Assembly: GCF_014656355.1 (NCBI RefSeq)
Contig: NZ_BNCG01000007.1
Span: forward strand, 131,504-177,738
Source: Camelimonas fluminis
Lineage (GTDB): Bacteria; Pseudomonadota; Alphaproteobacteria; Rhizobiales; Beijerinckiaceae
DNA: 46,235 nucleotides
Direction of reading: 5' to 3'
The translations under genes were made by a program, and so were the position numbers. Shown piece by piece: positions 8,185-16,372 of the stretch. Positions within the stretch are counted from its first letter, which is position 1. Every line of letters starts with the position of its first letter. Under the pieces are notes generated by a model, which did no database searches, had not been told where the DNA came from, and saw only the letters and a list, made by a program, of their open reading frames with translations.

Positions 8185-9894
8185 TCACGACGCCTTCTCG
8201 TAAACATAAGCTCCCGGCGCCGCGCCCAGCGGCGGATGGGCGCTGTCGCCCGGTTTCGCCGGCGCGTCGACCAGCGCGCCCGAACGCGCGTGATACCAGG
8301 CGACGTAATGGGTCCACCAGGTGTCCTGCACTTTTTTGGCGCCTTCGAACCAGCTCTGGGCGTCCCCGGACATGTCGGGATTGGTGAAATAGAAGGCCTT
8401 CGGACTGCCTGGCGGCGAGACAATTGTCTGGATATGACCGCTGCCGCCAAGAACAAACTGGCAGCGGTCGCCCAGCATCTGCGCCGAACGATAGACGGTT
8501 GGCCAGGGGCAGATGTGATCGGTGCGGGCGCCGACGACGTAACTGTCGAAATCGAACCTGGAAATATCGGCGATGGGCGTGTCCCGGAACGTCTGGGCGC
8601 GGGGCGTGACCAGCGGATTGCGGGCGATGAAGGCGTTGAAATCGCGATTGAACTGCGCCGTCATGCCCGTCGCGTCGGAGTTCCACGCCAGCACGTCAAA
8701 CGCCGGCGGCCCCTCGCCCATCAGGTAGTTGTTGACCCAATAGTTCCAGATCAGGTCATTGGGACGCAGCATGGCGAACAGCAGCGTGAATTCGTCGGCG
8801 CTGATGCGGTCGCTTTTCTTGACGAATCCCTTGTTCACCCGGGTAACCCTGGCGTCCATGAAGTCGCCAATCGTCGGCGCGTCGCCCAGGGCCTTCATGT
8901 CAAGCGGGCCGACGAACAACGCCAGTGAACCAATGTTTCGCTCTTCTTTGGCGGTATAATAACCGGCCAGCGAGACAACCAGCGGGCAGGCGCCGCACAC
9001 GCCGAACAGATGCGGATCCTTGACGCCGGTAATGTCCTGCACCGCCCGCACCGCCTGATCCATGGCCTCCATGTAGGCGTCCATGCCCCAGTTGTCGTGC
9101 TCCGGCTTCGGATTGCGCCAGACAATGGTGAACACCGTCATCTGGTTCTTGATGAGGTGCTCGATCAGGCTTCGCCCCGGCGCCAGATCGAAGGCATAGT
9201 ATTTGTTGATGATCGACGGGATCACGAGGACCGGGCGTTCGTAAACCTTTTCAGTTTGCGGCGCGTATTGCAGCAACTCGAACAGGTCCGTGCGCAGCAC
9301 GACGCTTCCGGCCGTGGCGGCAAGATTCTCGCCCACCTTGAAGGGGCGGGTGTCGACCTGCGAAGGCACCGGACGCCGGGCCGTGAGGTCGCTCACCCAG
9401 TTCTGGTACCCCTCGATCAGACTCCTCCCGCCGCTTTCAATGGCGCGCTTGAGCGCCGCCGGGTTGCCAAACAGGAAGTTCGTCGGCGCGAACGCCTCGC
9501 TCACCTGCATCAGCAGAAATTTGGCGCGCCGGGTTTCCCGTTCGTCAAAACCGGCCCGGTCCGCATAATTCTGGAGGGACTGCGACCACGCCTTGTGGGC
9601 TTCAAGCAGGCGCGTGTAGAAGCCGCTCTGACGCCAGGACGGATCGGTAAAACGCTTGTCCCCGGCGGTCAGATCCGTCCCGGATGGTCCGCGGAGCATG
9701 ATCCCGGCCAGTTGCGCATATAATTTGAAGCCTTCGTCGGCCACCAGCGCCGGTTGCTTCAGCGCCTGGAGCCAGAGCCTGATGCCCGCGTCCTGCAACT
9801 CGCTGAGACGCATTTCGCCAAGAAGATTCTGCCCGCCAACCGCATCCATCGTGTCGTCGGCGTCAGCGCTGCCTTTATCATGCTTTTTATTCAT
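8185..9894 (-). CDS. phaC: Poly(3-hydroxyalkanoate) polymerase, class II-like
   Basis: Polymerises (R)-3-hydroxyacyl-CoA into PHA at the granule surface. The 569-residue length fits class II synthases. Conserved features are the NPKPEHDNWGMDAY segment (about 261-274), the active-site cysteine region around Cys300, the acid segment ARTDHICPW with Asp459, and GGSGHIQ with His487. The Asp-to-His spacing of 28 equals that recalled for characterised synthases. Odd point: the nucleophile box, usually G-x-C-x-G-G, reads G-V-C-G-A-C here. The start has a strong ribosome binding site (AGGGAGGCG, 6 bases before ATG). The gene heads a two-gene phaC-phaZ unit. No phasin, phaR or phaD is seen nearby. A divergent synthase is the best reading; an inactive paralogue is possible. 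Confidence 0.88.
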   Translation of the reverse strand: MNKKHDKGSADADDTMDAVGGQNLLGEMRLSELQDAGIRLWLQALKQPALVADEGFKLYAQLAGIMLRGPSGTDLTAGDKRFTDPSWRQSGFYTRLLEAHKAWSQSLQNYADRAGFDERETRRAKFLLMQVSEAFAPTNFLFGNPAALKRAIESGGRSLIEGYQNWVSDLTARRPVPSQVDTRPFKVGENLAATAGSVVLRTDLFELLQYAPQTEKVYERPVLVIPSIINKYYAFDLAPGRSLIEHLIKNQMTVFTIVWRNPKPEHDNWGMDAYMEAMDQAVRAVQDITGVKDPHLFGVCGACPLVVSLAGYYTAKEERNIGSLALFVGPLDMKALGDAPTIGDFMDARVTRVNKGFVKKSDRISADEFTLLFAMLRPNDLIWNYWVNNYLMGEGPPAFDVLAWNSDATGMTAQFNRDFNAFIARNPLVTPRAQTFRDTPIADISRFDFDSYVVGARTDHICPWPTVYRSAQMLGDRCQFVLGGSGHIQTIVSPPGSPKAFYFTNPDMSGDAQSWFEGAKKVQDTWWTHYVAWYHARSGALVDAPAKPGDSAHPPLGAAPGAYVYEKAS

Positions 9895-10572
9895 GTCGCC
9901 TCCCTGCAGCGTGGTCTGCTGTCAAAAGCGCCGTCACCCCGGTCATCGTTTCCGGACGCCCCGCGGCGCGCCGCCATCGGGGGAACCGTCCCGCAAATCA
10001 CCGGAAATTCAGCGCCTTGCCCTCGAACATGCCTTCGCGCGCGTCCGGCGGAAGCACGGACATCCGCCCAGTTCCCTGATGTGAAGACGCCTCCCTTCAT
10101 TTCGCGCCGTCGCGAGCCCGGCCGGTGGCTTCAAAGATCAGGCCCGACGCACGGCGCTACCGTGATCAAACCGGAGGTCAGGGATTTTGGACATCGTCGG
10201 AACCGACGATGCGCGCCATGAAAATGCGACTTGCGCCGGGGAACGTTGTGAGCATCGCATGCTTTGTGACTTCACAAGGAAATGAACAGCAGCGCCTCGC
10301 CGCAACCCGGCTTGTAAACCAGAAAAACACGCGCCTTCCCCGGAGTCGTTGGTGAAGCAAGAAACACTGCAAACTCTATTATTTAGGCTGCCACACTGGA
10401 ATACCTGCAAATAGCCATTCAATGGTCAAGAACACGCTTCGTTCAAGATATCGACACAGAGGCGCCATACTGTTGCATATCCAAAGATCGTTTCTTATGA
10501 ACGGTCGATTGCTGAAACCTGCGGTTATCACTCTGCATTTGGTTCACAATCCAACCGGAAAGGCGTGTAGTT
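9895..10572. other. 678-base divergent intergenic region between phaC and the DUF805 gene
   Basis: Must hold promoters for phaC (leftward) and the DUF805 operon (rightward). Its only distinct structure is a perfect inverted repeat, CATCGTCGG (10192-10200) and CCGACGATG (10203-10211), which could be an operator or hairpin. The second half (about 10340-10560) is more A/T-rich than the neighbouring genes. Short open frames here show no recognisable protein, and I do not call them genes. Confidence 0.4.
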
Positions 10573-11022
10573 ATGGGCTTTGGGGACGCAATACGGACGG
10601 TTCTGAAGGAAAAATACGCCACCTTCTCAGGAAGGGCGTCGCGCTCTGAGTATTGGTGGTTCCAGTTGTTTTACTGGCTGGCGTTCACCGCCGTCGCCAT
10701 CGTTTTCGGCGGATTGGGAGCTGTTCTGTCCGGCGGCGACGGCAACGCCGCCTCGCTCTACATCGCCATTGGCGTCCCCATCGGTCTTCTGGCGCTCGCC
10801 ACGGTCGTGCCGCTGATCGCGCTGCAGGTCCGCCGCTTCCATGACCGCAACCTGTCGGGCTGGTGGTATCTGCTGCTGGTCGTGCTGGGCGTCATTCCCT
10901 ATCTGGGAATTGTCTTCAGCATCGCCATCCTGGTCATCTCCATTCTGAAAGGCACGGACGGCCCCAACAAGTTCGGCCCAGACCCGCTCCGGCCTGAAGC
11001 GACCGCCGAGGTCTTTGCCTGA
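10573..11022 (+). CDS. DUF805 family inner-membrane protein
   Basis: A 149-residue membrane protein with the DUF805 hallmarks: the N-terminal segment YATFSGRASRSEYWWFQLF (about 16-34), three to four hydrophobic helices, and the motif RRFHDRNLSGWW between the second and third helices, followed by a C-terminal KGTDGPNKFGPDP segment. Family members sit in the cytoplasmic membrane and have no established biochemical role. The gene begins with ATG after AAAGGCG and is 3 bases from the next gene, so it is probably the first gene of the MoxR operon, although it could simply be co-transcribed with it. Confidence 0.85.
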   Translation: MGFGDAIRTVLKEKYATFSGRASRSEYWWFQLFYWLAFTAVAIVFGGLGAVLSGGDGNAASLYIAIGVPIGLLALATVVPLIALQVRRFHDRNLSGWWYLLLVVLGVIPYLGIVFSIAILVISILKGTDGPNKFGPDPLRPEATAEVFA

Positions 11023-11025
11023 AGC

Positions 11026-11739
11026 ATGAAGATCCGGATCGTTGTCCTGCTGATCTCAGGTCTGCTCGCCAGCCTGGCGCCGGTTTTACAGCCGGCGCGG
11101 GCGCAGGACAGCGCGGCGGTCCAGGGACAGGGCAGTCCGGCCGCAAGCAGCGAATATGTTGAGCTTTGCCGGCGGCGCGGCGTCCGCTGCAAGCTTGCCT
11201 ATTCGGAGAAGACCGTGGACAGCCCGGCGATTGCGTCGCCCCGCGCGCCCGCCATCATCAGCGGCCCGGCGGCGCCGCTGCTGGCGCTGGCGGCGCTCGC
11301 CGTGCTTGTCGGGTTGTGGCTGCGGTTCGGCGGCGGCGGCGTGCTGCTGTCGTCGGCCCCCCGCGACATGAAACAGCAGCGAACGGACGCCCCCGAGACC
11401 TGGCGCGTCAACGATCACGAGGCCGACGAGCGCCCGGAACAGTTCCTGCTACGGATCGCCGCCATGGAAGACCGCAAGCTGGCGCTTGTCCAGTTGCTGC
11501 GGCGATGCCTGCTGCATGCGGCGGACGCGACGGGAACGCGCCTGTTTCGCTCGGACACCGAGCGCGCCGTTCTCGGGCGTCTCCCCGCAGACATGACGGG
11601 CCGCGATCGTCTGGAGACGCTGCTGGCCGGAACCGAGCTGGCGCACTATGGCGGACGCACCCCTGCGGAAGCCCAGTTCAGCGTGCTTCTCGACGCCGCG
11701 CGCGACCTGCTGGCGAGCGGAGCCGGCCGCCATGCGTAA
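11026..11739 (+). CDS. Exported single-pass membrane protein with DUF4129-like C-terminus
   Basis: 237 residues. A Sec-type signal peptide (1-26, cleavage after ARA) leads into a short extracytoplasmic segment with two cysteines (49 and 55). A transmembrane helix follows at about 82-99, then a cytoplasmic region from about 140 carrying the pattern LLRRCLLHAADATGTRLFRSDTE... and TELAHYGGRTPAEAQF, which resembles the C-terminal DUF4129 domain found in MoxR/DUF58 operons. The gene lies between DUF805 (3-base gap) and a DUF4350-like gene (8-base overlap). A part in an ATPase-linked envelope assembly or folding system is inferred from the operon only; no enzyme activity can be read from the sequence. 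Confidence 0.75.
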   Translation: MKIRIVVLLISGLLASLAPVLQPARAQDSAAVQGQGSPAASSEYVELCRRRGVRCKLAYSEKTVDSPAIASPRAPAIISGPAAPLLALAALAVLVGLWLRFGGGGVLLSSAPRDMKQQRTDAPETWRVNDHEADERPEQFLLRIAAMEDRKLALVQLLRRCLLHAADATGTRLFRSDTERAVLGRLPADMTGRDRLETLLAGTELAHYGGRTPAEAQFSVLLDAARDLLASGAGRHA

Positions 11740-13024
11740 GGCTGCTCCGCTGCTTGTGCTGGTCCTGCTTCTCGGAGCCGCCGCCGCGCTGGCGCTGCTC
11801 GCACGCGGCAACCGGCATGACGACCGCACGGTAATCGGCAACAAGGGCCTGGAGTTATGGCTTCAGGCCAATAACATTCCTGTTCTCGGCCCGGCGGCTG
11901 TCAGCAACCAGCCCGCCTCCGGTCTGTCCCTGCGCCTCCTGCCCTTGCATGCGCCGGCAGAAGATGCGCCGTCCTCCCGGTCGGGAAAGAAACCGACCAC
12001 CCCTTCCCCCGAGTCCGCCAATCTGGCTGGCAAGCTTCAGGAACTGCCGACGCTGGTCATCCTGCCGAAATGGAGCGCCGCCATCCTCAGGAACGAGACG
12101 GCGCAAGGCGCGTCGCTGGCGTCGACCGCCACGATTTATGGCCAGCTCAGACAGCTCGATCTTTCACGTCTGCGCCTGCGCCGTCTCGGCCCGGGGTTCG
12201 AGGAGGCGTGGTTCTCGCCAGCGCCTGACCGCCCGCCCCAGGATGGCCAGAGCCGCGCCAGGCTCTACCGGGCGCAGTTGTTCGATCGCTCCACCCTGCC
12301 GGCCCATTGCGATGAACTCGCCGGAACGTCAGCGGGCGCCCTGCTGCTGCGCTGCGAGGACGACGCCAGCTTTTACCTGCTGTCCGATCCGGATTTGCTG
12401 AACAACCATGGTCTGACCCAGGGGGACAACGCTGCGTTCGCGCTGGCGCTGATCAGGCGGTTGCGGGGCGGCGGCGAGGTCCGCCCGGTCTATCTCGACA
12501 CCGGCGGCCCGCTACTGGACGGCGACGGCGACGGAGCGACGGATGAGGGGCGCAGCTATGAGCGGTCCGCTGCTGAATTCGGGCGTCTGCTGTCCTGGCC
12601 GCTCTCCATGATCTGGAGCGCGATCCTGCTGGTGACCGCCCTGTGTCTCTGGCGCGGCGCTTACCGGTTTGGGCCGCCCATGCGGAGTGGCGACGCCGCG
12701 ATGGACATCTCAAAGGCCACAGCCGTGGCGGCCACGGCGCGGCTGCTGCGCCTTTCCGGCAATGACGGCCGCATGGCGGCGCAGTTCGTTCACAACCTGC
12801 TCGCGGACCGGGCGGTGGCCAGGTTCGGCCCCGGCGCGGGAACTGACGCCGGCATCGACAGGCTGTTCGGGCATTTCGCCCGCCGCGACGCCGCCGCCGC
12901 CCAGGCCCTGCGCGCCGTCGCTGCGGCGCTGATCGAAGGCGGGCCGGCGATGGGCCGTCAGGATCTGCACAACAACCTCGACAGGTTCAAAACTTTACTG
13001 GGGAGCATGGACGTTGGACCTTGA
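11732..13024 (+). CDS. DUF4350-like membrane protein of a MoxR operon
   Basis: 430 residues from the ATG at 11732, which overlaps the previous stop by 8 bases; a longer frame upstream would lie inside the preceding gene and lacks a signal anchor, so this start is preferred. An N-terminal anchor (about 5-22) is followed by a region beginning TVIGNKGLELWLQANNIPV, characteristic of DUF4350 proteins (GATase-like fold, 30-230). A second transmembrane helix lies near 290-310, and a cytoplasmic helical tail carries the segments RLLRLSGNDGRMAAQF and GGPAMGRQDLHNNLDRF. Family function is unknown; in such operons it accompanies MoxR, DUF58 and DUF4129 proteins. The 11-base overlap with the next gene indicates translational coupling. 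Confidence 0.78.
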   Translation: MRKAAPLLVLVLLLGAAAALALLARGNRHDDRTVIGNKGLELWLQANNIPVLGPAAVSNQPASGLSLRLLPLHAPAEDAPSSRSGKKPTTPSPESANLAGKLQELPTLVILPKWSAAILRNETAQGASLASTATIYGQLRQLDLSRLRLRRLGPGFEEAWFSPAPDRPPQDGQSRARLYRAQLFDRSTLPAHCDELAGTSAGALLLRCEDDASFYLLSDPDLLNNHGLTQGDNAAFALALIRRLRGGGEVRPVYLDTGGPLLDGDGDGATDEGRSYERSAAEFGRLLSWPLSMIWSAILLVTALCLWRGAYRFGPPMRSGDAAMDISKATAVAATARLLRLSGNDGRMAAQFVHNLLADRAVARFGPGAGTDAGIDRLFGHFARRDAAAAQALRAVAAALIEGGPAMGRQDLHNNLDRFKTLLGSMDVGP

Positions 13025-13970
13025 TGAATTTCGCACTCTGGTCACGTCGGTCCGTGAGGAAATCGGCAAGGCCGTGCAGGGGCAGAACGCCCTGATCGAC
13101 CTGGTTCTGATTTCGGTCTTCGCCCGCGGCCACTGCCTGGTCGAAGGTCCGCCCGGCACGGCCAAAACCTTGCTGGCCCGTGCGGTCGCGGCGGTGATGG
13201 ATCTGACCTGCCGCCGCATCCAGTTCACGCCGGACCTGATGCCGGGAGATGTTCTTGGCGTCAATCTGTTCGATTTCCAGACCAGCCAGTTCCATCTGAC
13301 CCGGGGGCCGGTGTTCACGGACATACTGCTGGCCGATGAAATCAACCGCGCGCCACCAAAAACCCAGTCGGCGCTGCTTCAGGCGATGAACGAGCGCATG
13401 GTGACCATCGACGGGACCGACTACCCGCTCGGGCCAGACTTCTTTGTCCTGGCGACGCAGAATCCGATCGAGCAGCAGGGCACCTATCCGCTGCCGGAAG
13501 CGCAGCTTGACCGGTTCCTGTTCAAGCTCGTTGTCGATTTTCCCGACCGGGAGACCGAAATCGCCATTCTGGACAAACACGCGGGCGAATCCCTGCAGAC
13601 CGACGCCCGCGAACACGGTCTCCAGCGACTGGTCGCCAGCGAAACCCTGGCCGCCGGACGGGCGCTGGTCGACCGGATCCACATCGACAGGGCCATTCTC
13701 GCCTATGTGGTCGACCTGATCCGCGCCACCCGCTCCGATCCGGACATTCTGCACGGCGCCTCCACCCGCGCCGCCGACGCGCTGGCCGCGGCCGTTCGGG
13801 TGCGCGCCGCCTTTGAAGGGCGTGACTACGGCTTGCCGGATGACGTCCAGGCGTTGTTCGGGCCGGCGTTGCGCCACCGCATCGTGCTGTCGCCGGCGGC
13901 GGAAATTGACGGGCGCACCACGGAAAGCGTCCTGGCCAATATCCGGAACCGCGTTGACGCCCCCAGATAA
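13014..13970 (+). CDS. MoxR-family AAA+ ATPase
   Basis: 318-residue cytoplasmic ATPase of the MoxR chaperone type. Walker A is GPPGTAKT (45-52), Walker B is ILLADEIN with Asp108-Glu109, and sensor 1 is in LATQNP (Asn150). The segment EQQGTYPLPEAQLDRFLF and a C-terminal lid (helical, about 215-318) complete the family pattern. The start is TTG at 13014, set by GGGGAG eight bases upstream; the ATG at 13007 is in the frame of the preceding gene. MoxR ATPases commonly pair with a VWA or DUF58 protein to insert cofactors or assemble envelope complexes; here the DUF58 gene begins on the base after the stop. The client of this system cannot be deduced. Confidence 0.95.
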   Translation: MDLDEFRTLVTSVREEIGKAVQGQNALIDLVLISVFARGHCLVEGPPGTAKTLLARAVAAVMDLTCRRIQFTPDLMPGDVLGVNLFDFQTSQFHLTRGPVFTDILLADEINRAPPKTQSALLQAMNERMVTIDGTDYPLGPDFFVLATQNPIEQQGTYPLPEAQLDRFLFKLVVDFPDRETEIAILDKHAGESLQTDAREHGLQRLVASETLAAGRALVDRIHIDRAILAYVVDLIRATRSDPDILHGASTRAADALAAAVRVRAAFEGRDYGLPDDVQALFGPALRHRIVLSPAAEIDGRTTESVLANIRNRVDAPR

Positions 13971-15290
13971 ATGCGCCCCTCGTCATACCTTGTCGCACTG
14001 GTTCTGGCCCTGACCGCGGCGACCGTGATCATGAGCCTGTGGCTGACGGACCCCGGCCAGGCGCTTGCCTGGATGTGGGGGACGCTTGTCGCCTTCGTGC
14101 TGGCCGATCTGGTTATTTCGGCCCCGACGCGCCGGTTGGGCGTGGAGGTCGATCTGCCGGTTCAGGGCTTCGTGGGCCAAACGGCGGCCATGCAAATCAG
14201 CATTCAGCCAACGCGTGGTTTCCTGCCCAAACAGCTCGCGGCGCGACCCGACCTTGACGCGGAAATTGCGCCAGACGGCGACGGACAGGTCATCCTGGCG
14301 CCGGCCGCCGATAGCGCGCGAACGCATATCCGCCTGGATCTGCCGCTGCGACGGCGCGGCCGCTACGCCGTGCGGGCGCTCTGGCTGCAATGGCCGACGC
14401 GGCTGCGCCTGCTGGAGATTATCGCGTCAACGCCAGTCAACCATGAAATCCTGGTGTTGCCAGACGTGTCTCCGGTGCTGTCAGGCGCGATTCACACCCA
14501 GATTCTGCCCCTGCAGAATGGGCAGAAGGACATGCGGCTGCGCGGCGAAGGATCAGAATTCCATCAGTTGCGTGAGTTCGCGCCCGGCATGGACCCGCGC
14601 AGCATCGACTGGAAACGCTCGGCGCGCGTGCGTGATCTGGTCGTCCGCGAAACCCGGGCGGAGCGCAATCACCAGATCATCCTGTGCGTTGATTGCGGGC
14701 GGCTCATGGCCGAGCAACTGGCCGGATTGCCAAAACTCGATCGCGCCATCAACGCGGCGCTCGCCATGTGCTGGGCGGGCGGGCTCGCCGGCGATCTGGT
14801 GGGCTTCTACGGTTTTGACAGCCGGCCGCGTCTGTTTGCGCCCGCCCTTCCGGGCCGGGCCGCCTTTCCCAGATTGCAGACGCTCTGCGCCCAGCTGCGT
14901 TACGAAAGCCTCGAAACCAATCACACCCTTGGGCTGACCCATCTGTCCGGACAACTCCGGCGGCGGTCGCTGGTGGTGATCTTCTCTGACTTTGTCGACA
15001 GCATCACCGCCGAGCTGATGGTCGAGAACATGGGCATTCTCGCCCGGCGCCATTTCATCGTCTATGTGACGCTGCGCGATCCAGCCCTGGCGAAACTGGT
15101 GGAGCCGGATGACATCACGCCCGACAGCATCGCCCGCTCCGTCGCCGCCCGCCAGATCCTGCAGGAGCGGCGCGCCGTCATGGAAAAGCTGGCCCGCCTT
15201 GGCGTCCTCTGTCTGGACAGCACGCCGGAAACGCTGACGACGGATCTGGTCGCGCATTACATGGACATCAAATCCCGCGAGCTGATATGA
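13971..15290 (+). CDS. DUF58 domain-containing protein
   Basis: 439 residues. Two N-terminal transmembrane segments (about 5-24 and 33-50) are followed by a beta-rich extracytoplasmic or linker region, then the DUF58 signature: RLRGEGSEFHQLREFAPG (189-206) and DPRSIDWKRSARVRDL. After this comes a VWA-like fold whose LCVDCGRLM segment occupies the metal-site position. DUF58 proteins are the standard partners of MoxR ATPases. The gene starts immediately after the MoxR stop and its own stop overlaps the next start (ATGA), so the three are translated as a coupled set. Function is inferred as an adaptor that presents clients to the ATPase. Confidence 0.92.
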   Translation: MRPSSYLVALVLALTAATVIMSLWLTDPGQALAWMWGTLVAFVLADLVISAPTRRLGVEVDLPVQGFVGQTAAMQISIQPTRGFLPKQLAARPDLDAEIAPDGDGQVILAPAADSARTHIRLDLPLRRRGRYAVRALWLQWPTRLRLLEIIASTPVNHEILVLPDVSPVLSGAIHTQILPLQNGQKDMRLRGEGSEFHQLREFAPGMDPRSIDWKRSARVRDLVVRETRAERNHQIILCVDCGRLMAEQLAGLPKLDRAINAALAMCWAGGLAGDLVGFYGFDSRPRLFAPALPGRAAFPRLQTLCAQLRYESLETNHTLGLTHLSGQLRRRSLVVIFSDFVDSITAELMVENMGILARRHFIVYVTLRDPALAKLVEPDDITPDSIARSVAARQILQERRAVMEKLARLGVLCLDSTPETLTTDLVAHYMDIKSRELI

Positions 15291-16372
15291 GCACTGCCGC
15301 CGCCAACAGCACCGATACGCCAGCCCGGGCAGACGCAGCCATCCAGGGCGACCTGCTGCGCTCGGCGCGCTTCCGCATGGAGCGCGAGCAGCACTGGCGC
15401 CGGCTCGACGCGCTGGTGACGCGCGCGGAAAAGCAGGGCGCAGCTTCCCTCAGTTATGACGATGCCCGCGACCTCGCCGCCGAATACCGCCAGGCCATGA
15501 ACTCCCTGAGCGTGGCGCGCGACATCTCGCTGGACCGGGCGCTGCTCGCCTATCTGGAAAGCCTCTGCTCTCGCGCCTATCTGGTTGTCTACGCTCCCCA
15601 GGAAACCTTGGCCGGCCTCACCCGACGCCTCCTGCTGCATGGCATTCCGCAGGCTGTCCGGCGCTCGGCGTTGCCGCTGTTCATCGGCTTCCTCGCTTTG
15701 GCCCTGGGGGCCGTCGCCGGCTACAGGCTGTTCATGGATGATCCAGGCTGGTTCTACACCTTCGTGCCGCCGGATCTTGCTGACCAGCGGACGCCGGACG
15801 CATCGGCGGCATGGCTGCGCTCAACGATCTATGGAAATGAACATCACGACGCCGACGGGCTGACGACGTTTGCGTCCTTCCTGTTCTCCCACAACACCCG
15901 CATCGCCATTCTGATCTTCGCATTGGGCGTGTTCCTGTCGGTTCCCGCATTCGCGTTGACCTTTTACAACGGGCTGGTTCTGGGCGCCTTTTTTGGCATG
16001 TTTGCCCGGCGCGGCCTCGGCTTTGACCTGTTCGCATGGCTTTCCATCCATGGCGTCACCGAGCTTGCCGCCATCGCCATCGCCTGCGCCGGCGGCGCCA
16101 GACTTGGCCTCGCCATTCTGCTGCCCGGCCTGCGCACCCGACGCGAAGCCCTGCGCCATCAGGCCCATGACGCCGTCAAGCTGGTGATCCTGGCGGGGCT
16201 GATGCTGATCGTCGCGGCGTTTATCGAAGGTTTTCTGCGGCAACTGGTGCAGGCTCCGGCATGGCGGCTGGCCATTGGCTGGGGTACCGGCGCGCTATGG
16301 GCCGCGTGGCTGCTGTTCGCCGGTCGCCCGGCAAAAGCGGCGGTCAAAACGCCAGCGAGGCCATCCCCGTGA
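15287..16372 (+). CDS. SpoIIM/DUF95-family membrane protein
   Basis: 361 residues. A hydrophilic N-terminal helical region (to about 120) contains RFRMEREQHWRRLDALV and the pattern YRQAMNSLSVAR. The membrane part that follows has about five hydrophobic segments, including FIGFLALALGAVAGYRLF, FLFSHNTRIAILIFALGVF and NGLVLGAFFGMFARRG, with the FLSIHG-like segment AWLSIHGVTELAAI typical of stage II sporulation protein M relatives. In non-sporulating bacteria these proteins occur with MoxR, DUF58 and RDD genes, as here. It overlaps both neighbours by four bases. A role in membrane or cell-wall remodelling is only inferred. Confidence 0.9.
   Translation: MSTAAANSTDTPARADAAIQGDLLRSARFRMEREQHWRRLDALVTRAEKQGAASLSYDDARDLAAEYRQAMNSLSVARDISLDRALLAYLESLCSRAYLVVYAPQETLAGLTRRLLLHGIPQAVRRSALPLFIGFLALALGAVAGYRLFMDDPGWFYTFVPPDLADQRTPDASAAWLRSTIYGNEHHDADGLTTFASFLFSHNTRIAILIFALGVFLSVPAFALTFYNGLVLGAFFGMFARRGLGFDLFAWLSIHGVTELAAIAIACAGGARLGLAILLPGLRTRREALRHQAHDAVKLVILAGLMLIVAAFIEGFLRQLVQAPAWRLAIGWGTGALWAAWLLFAGRPAKAAVKTPARPSP

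Noticed and set aside
10138-10422. Small open frame in the phaC/DUF805 gap
   Set aside because: No ribosome binding site, no recognisable sequence, and it spans the inverted repeat at 10192; more likely regulatory DNA.
12987-13877. A 296-codon minus-strand open frame opposite the MoxR gene
   Set aside because: The plus-strand frame has all AAA+ motifs; the antisense product is low-complexity Gly/Gln/Arg-rich.
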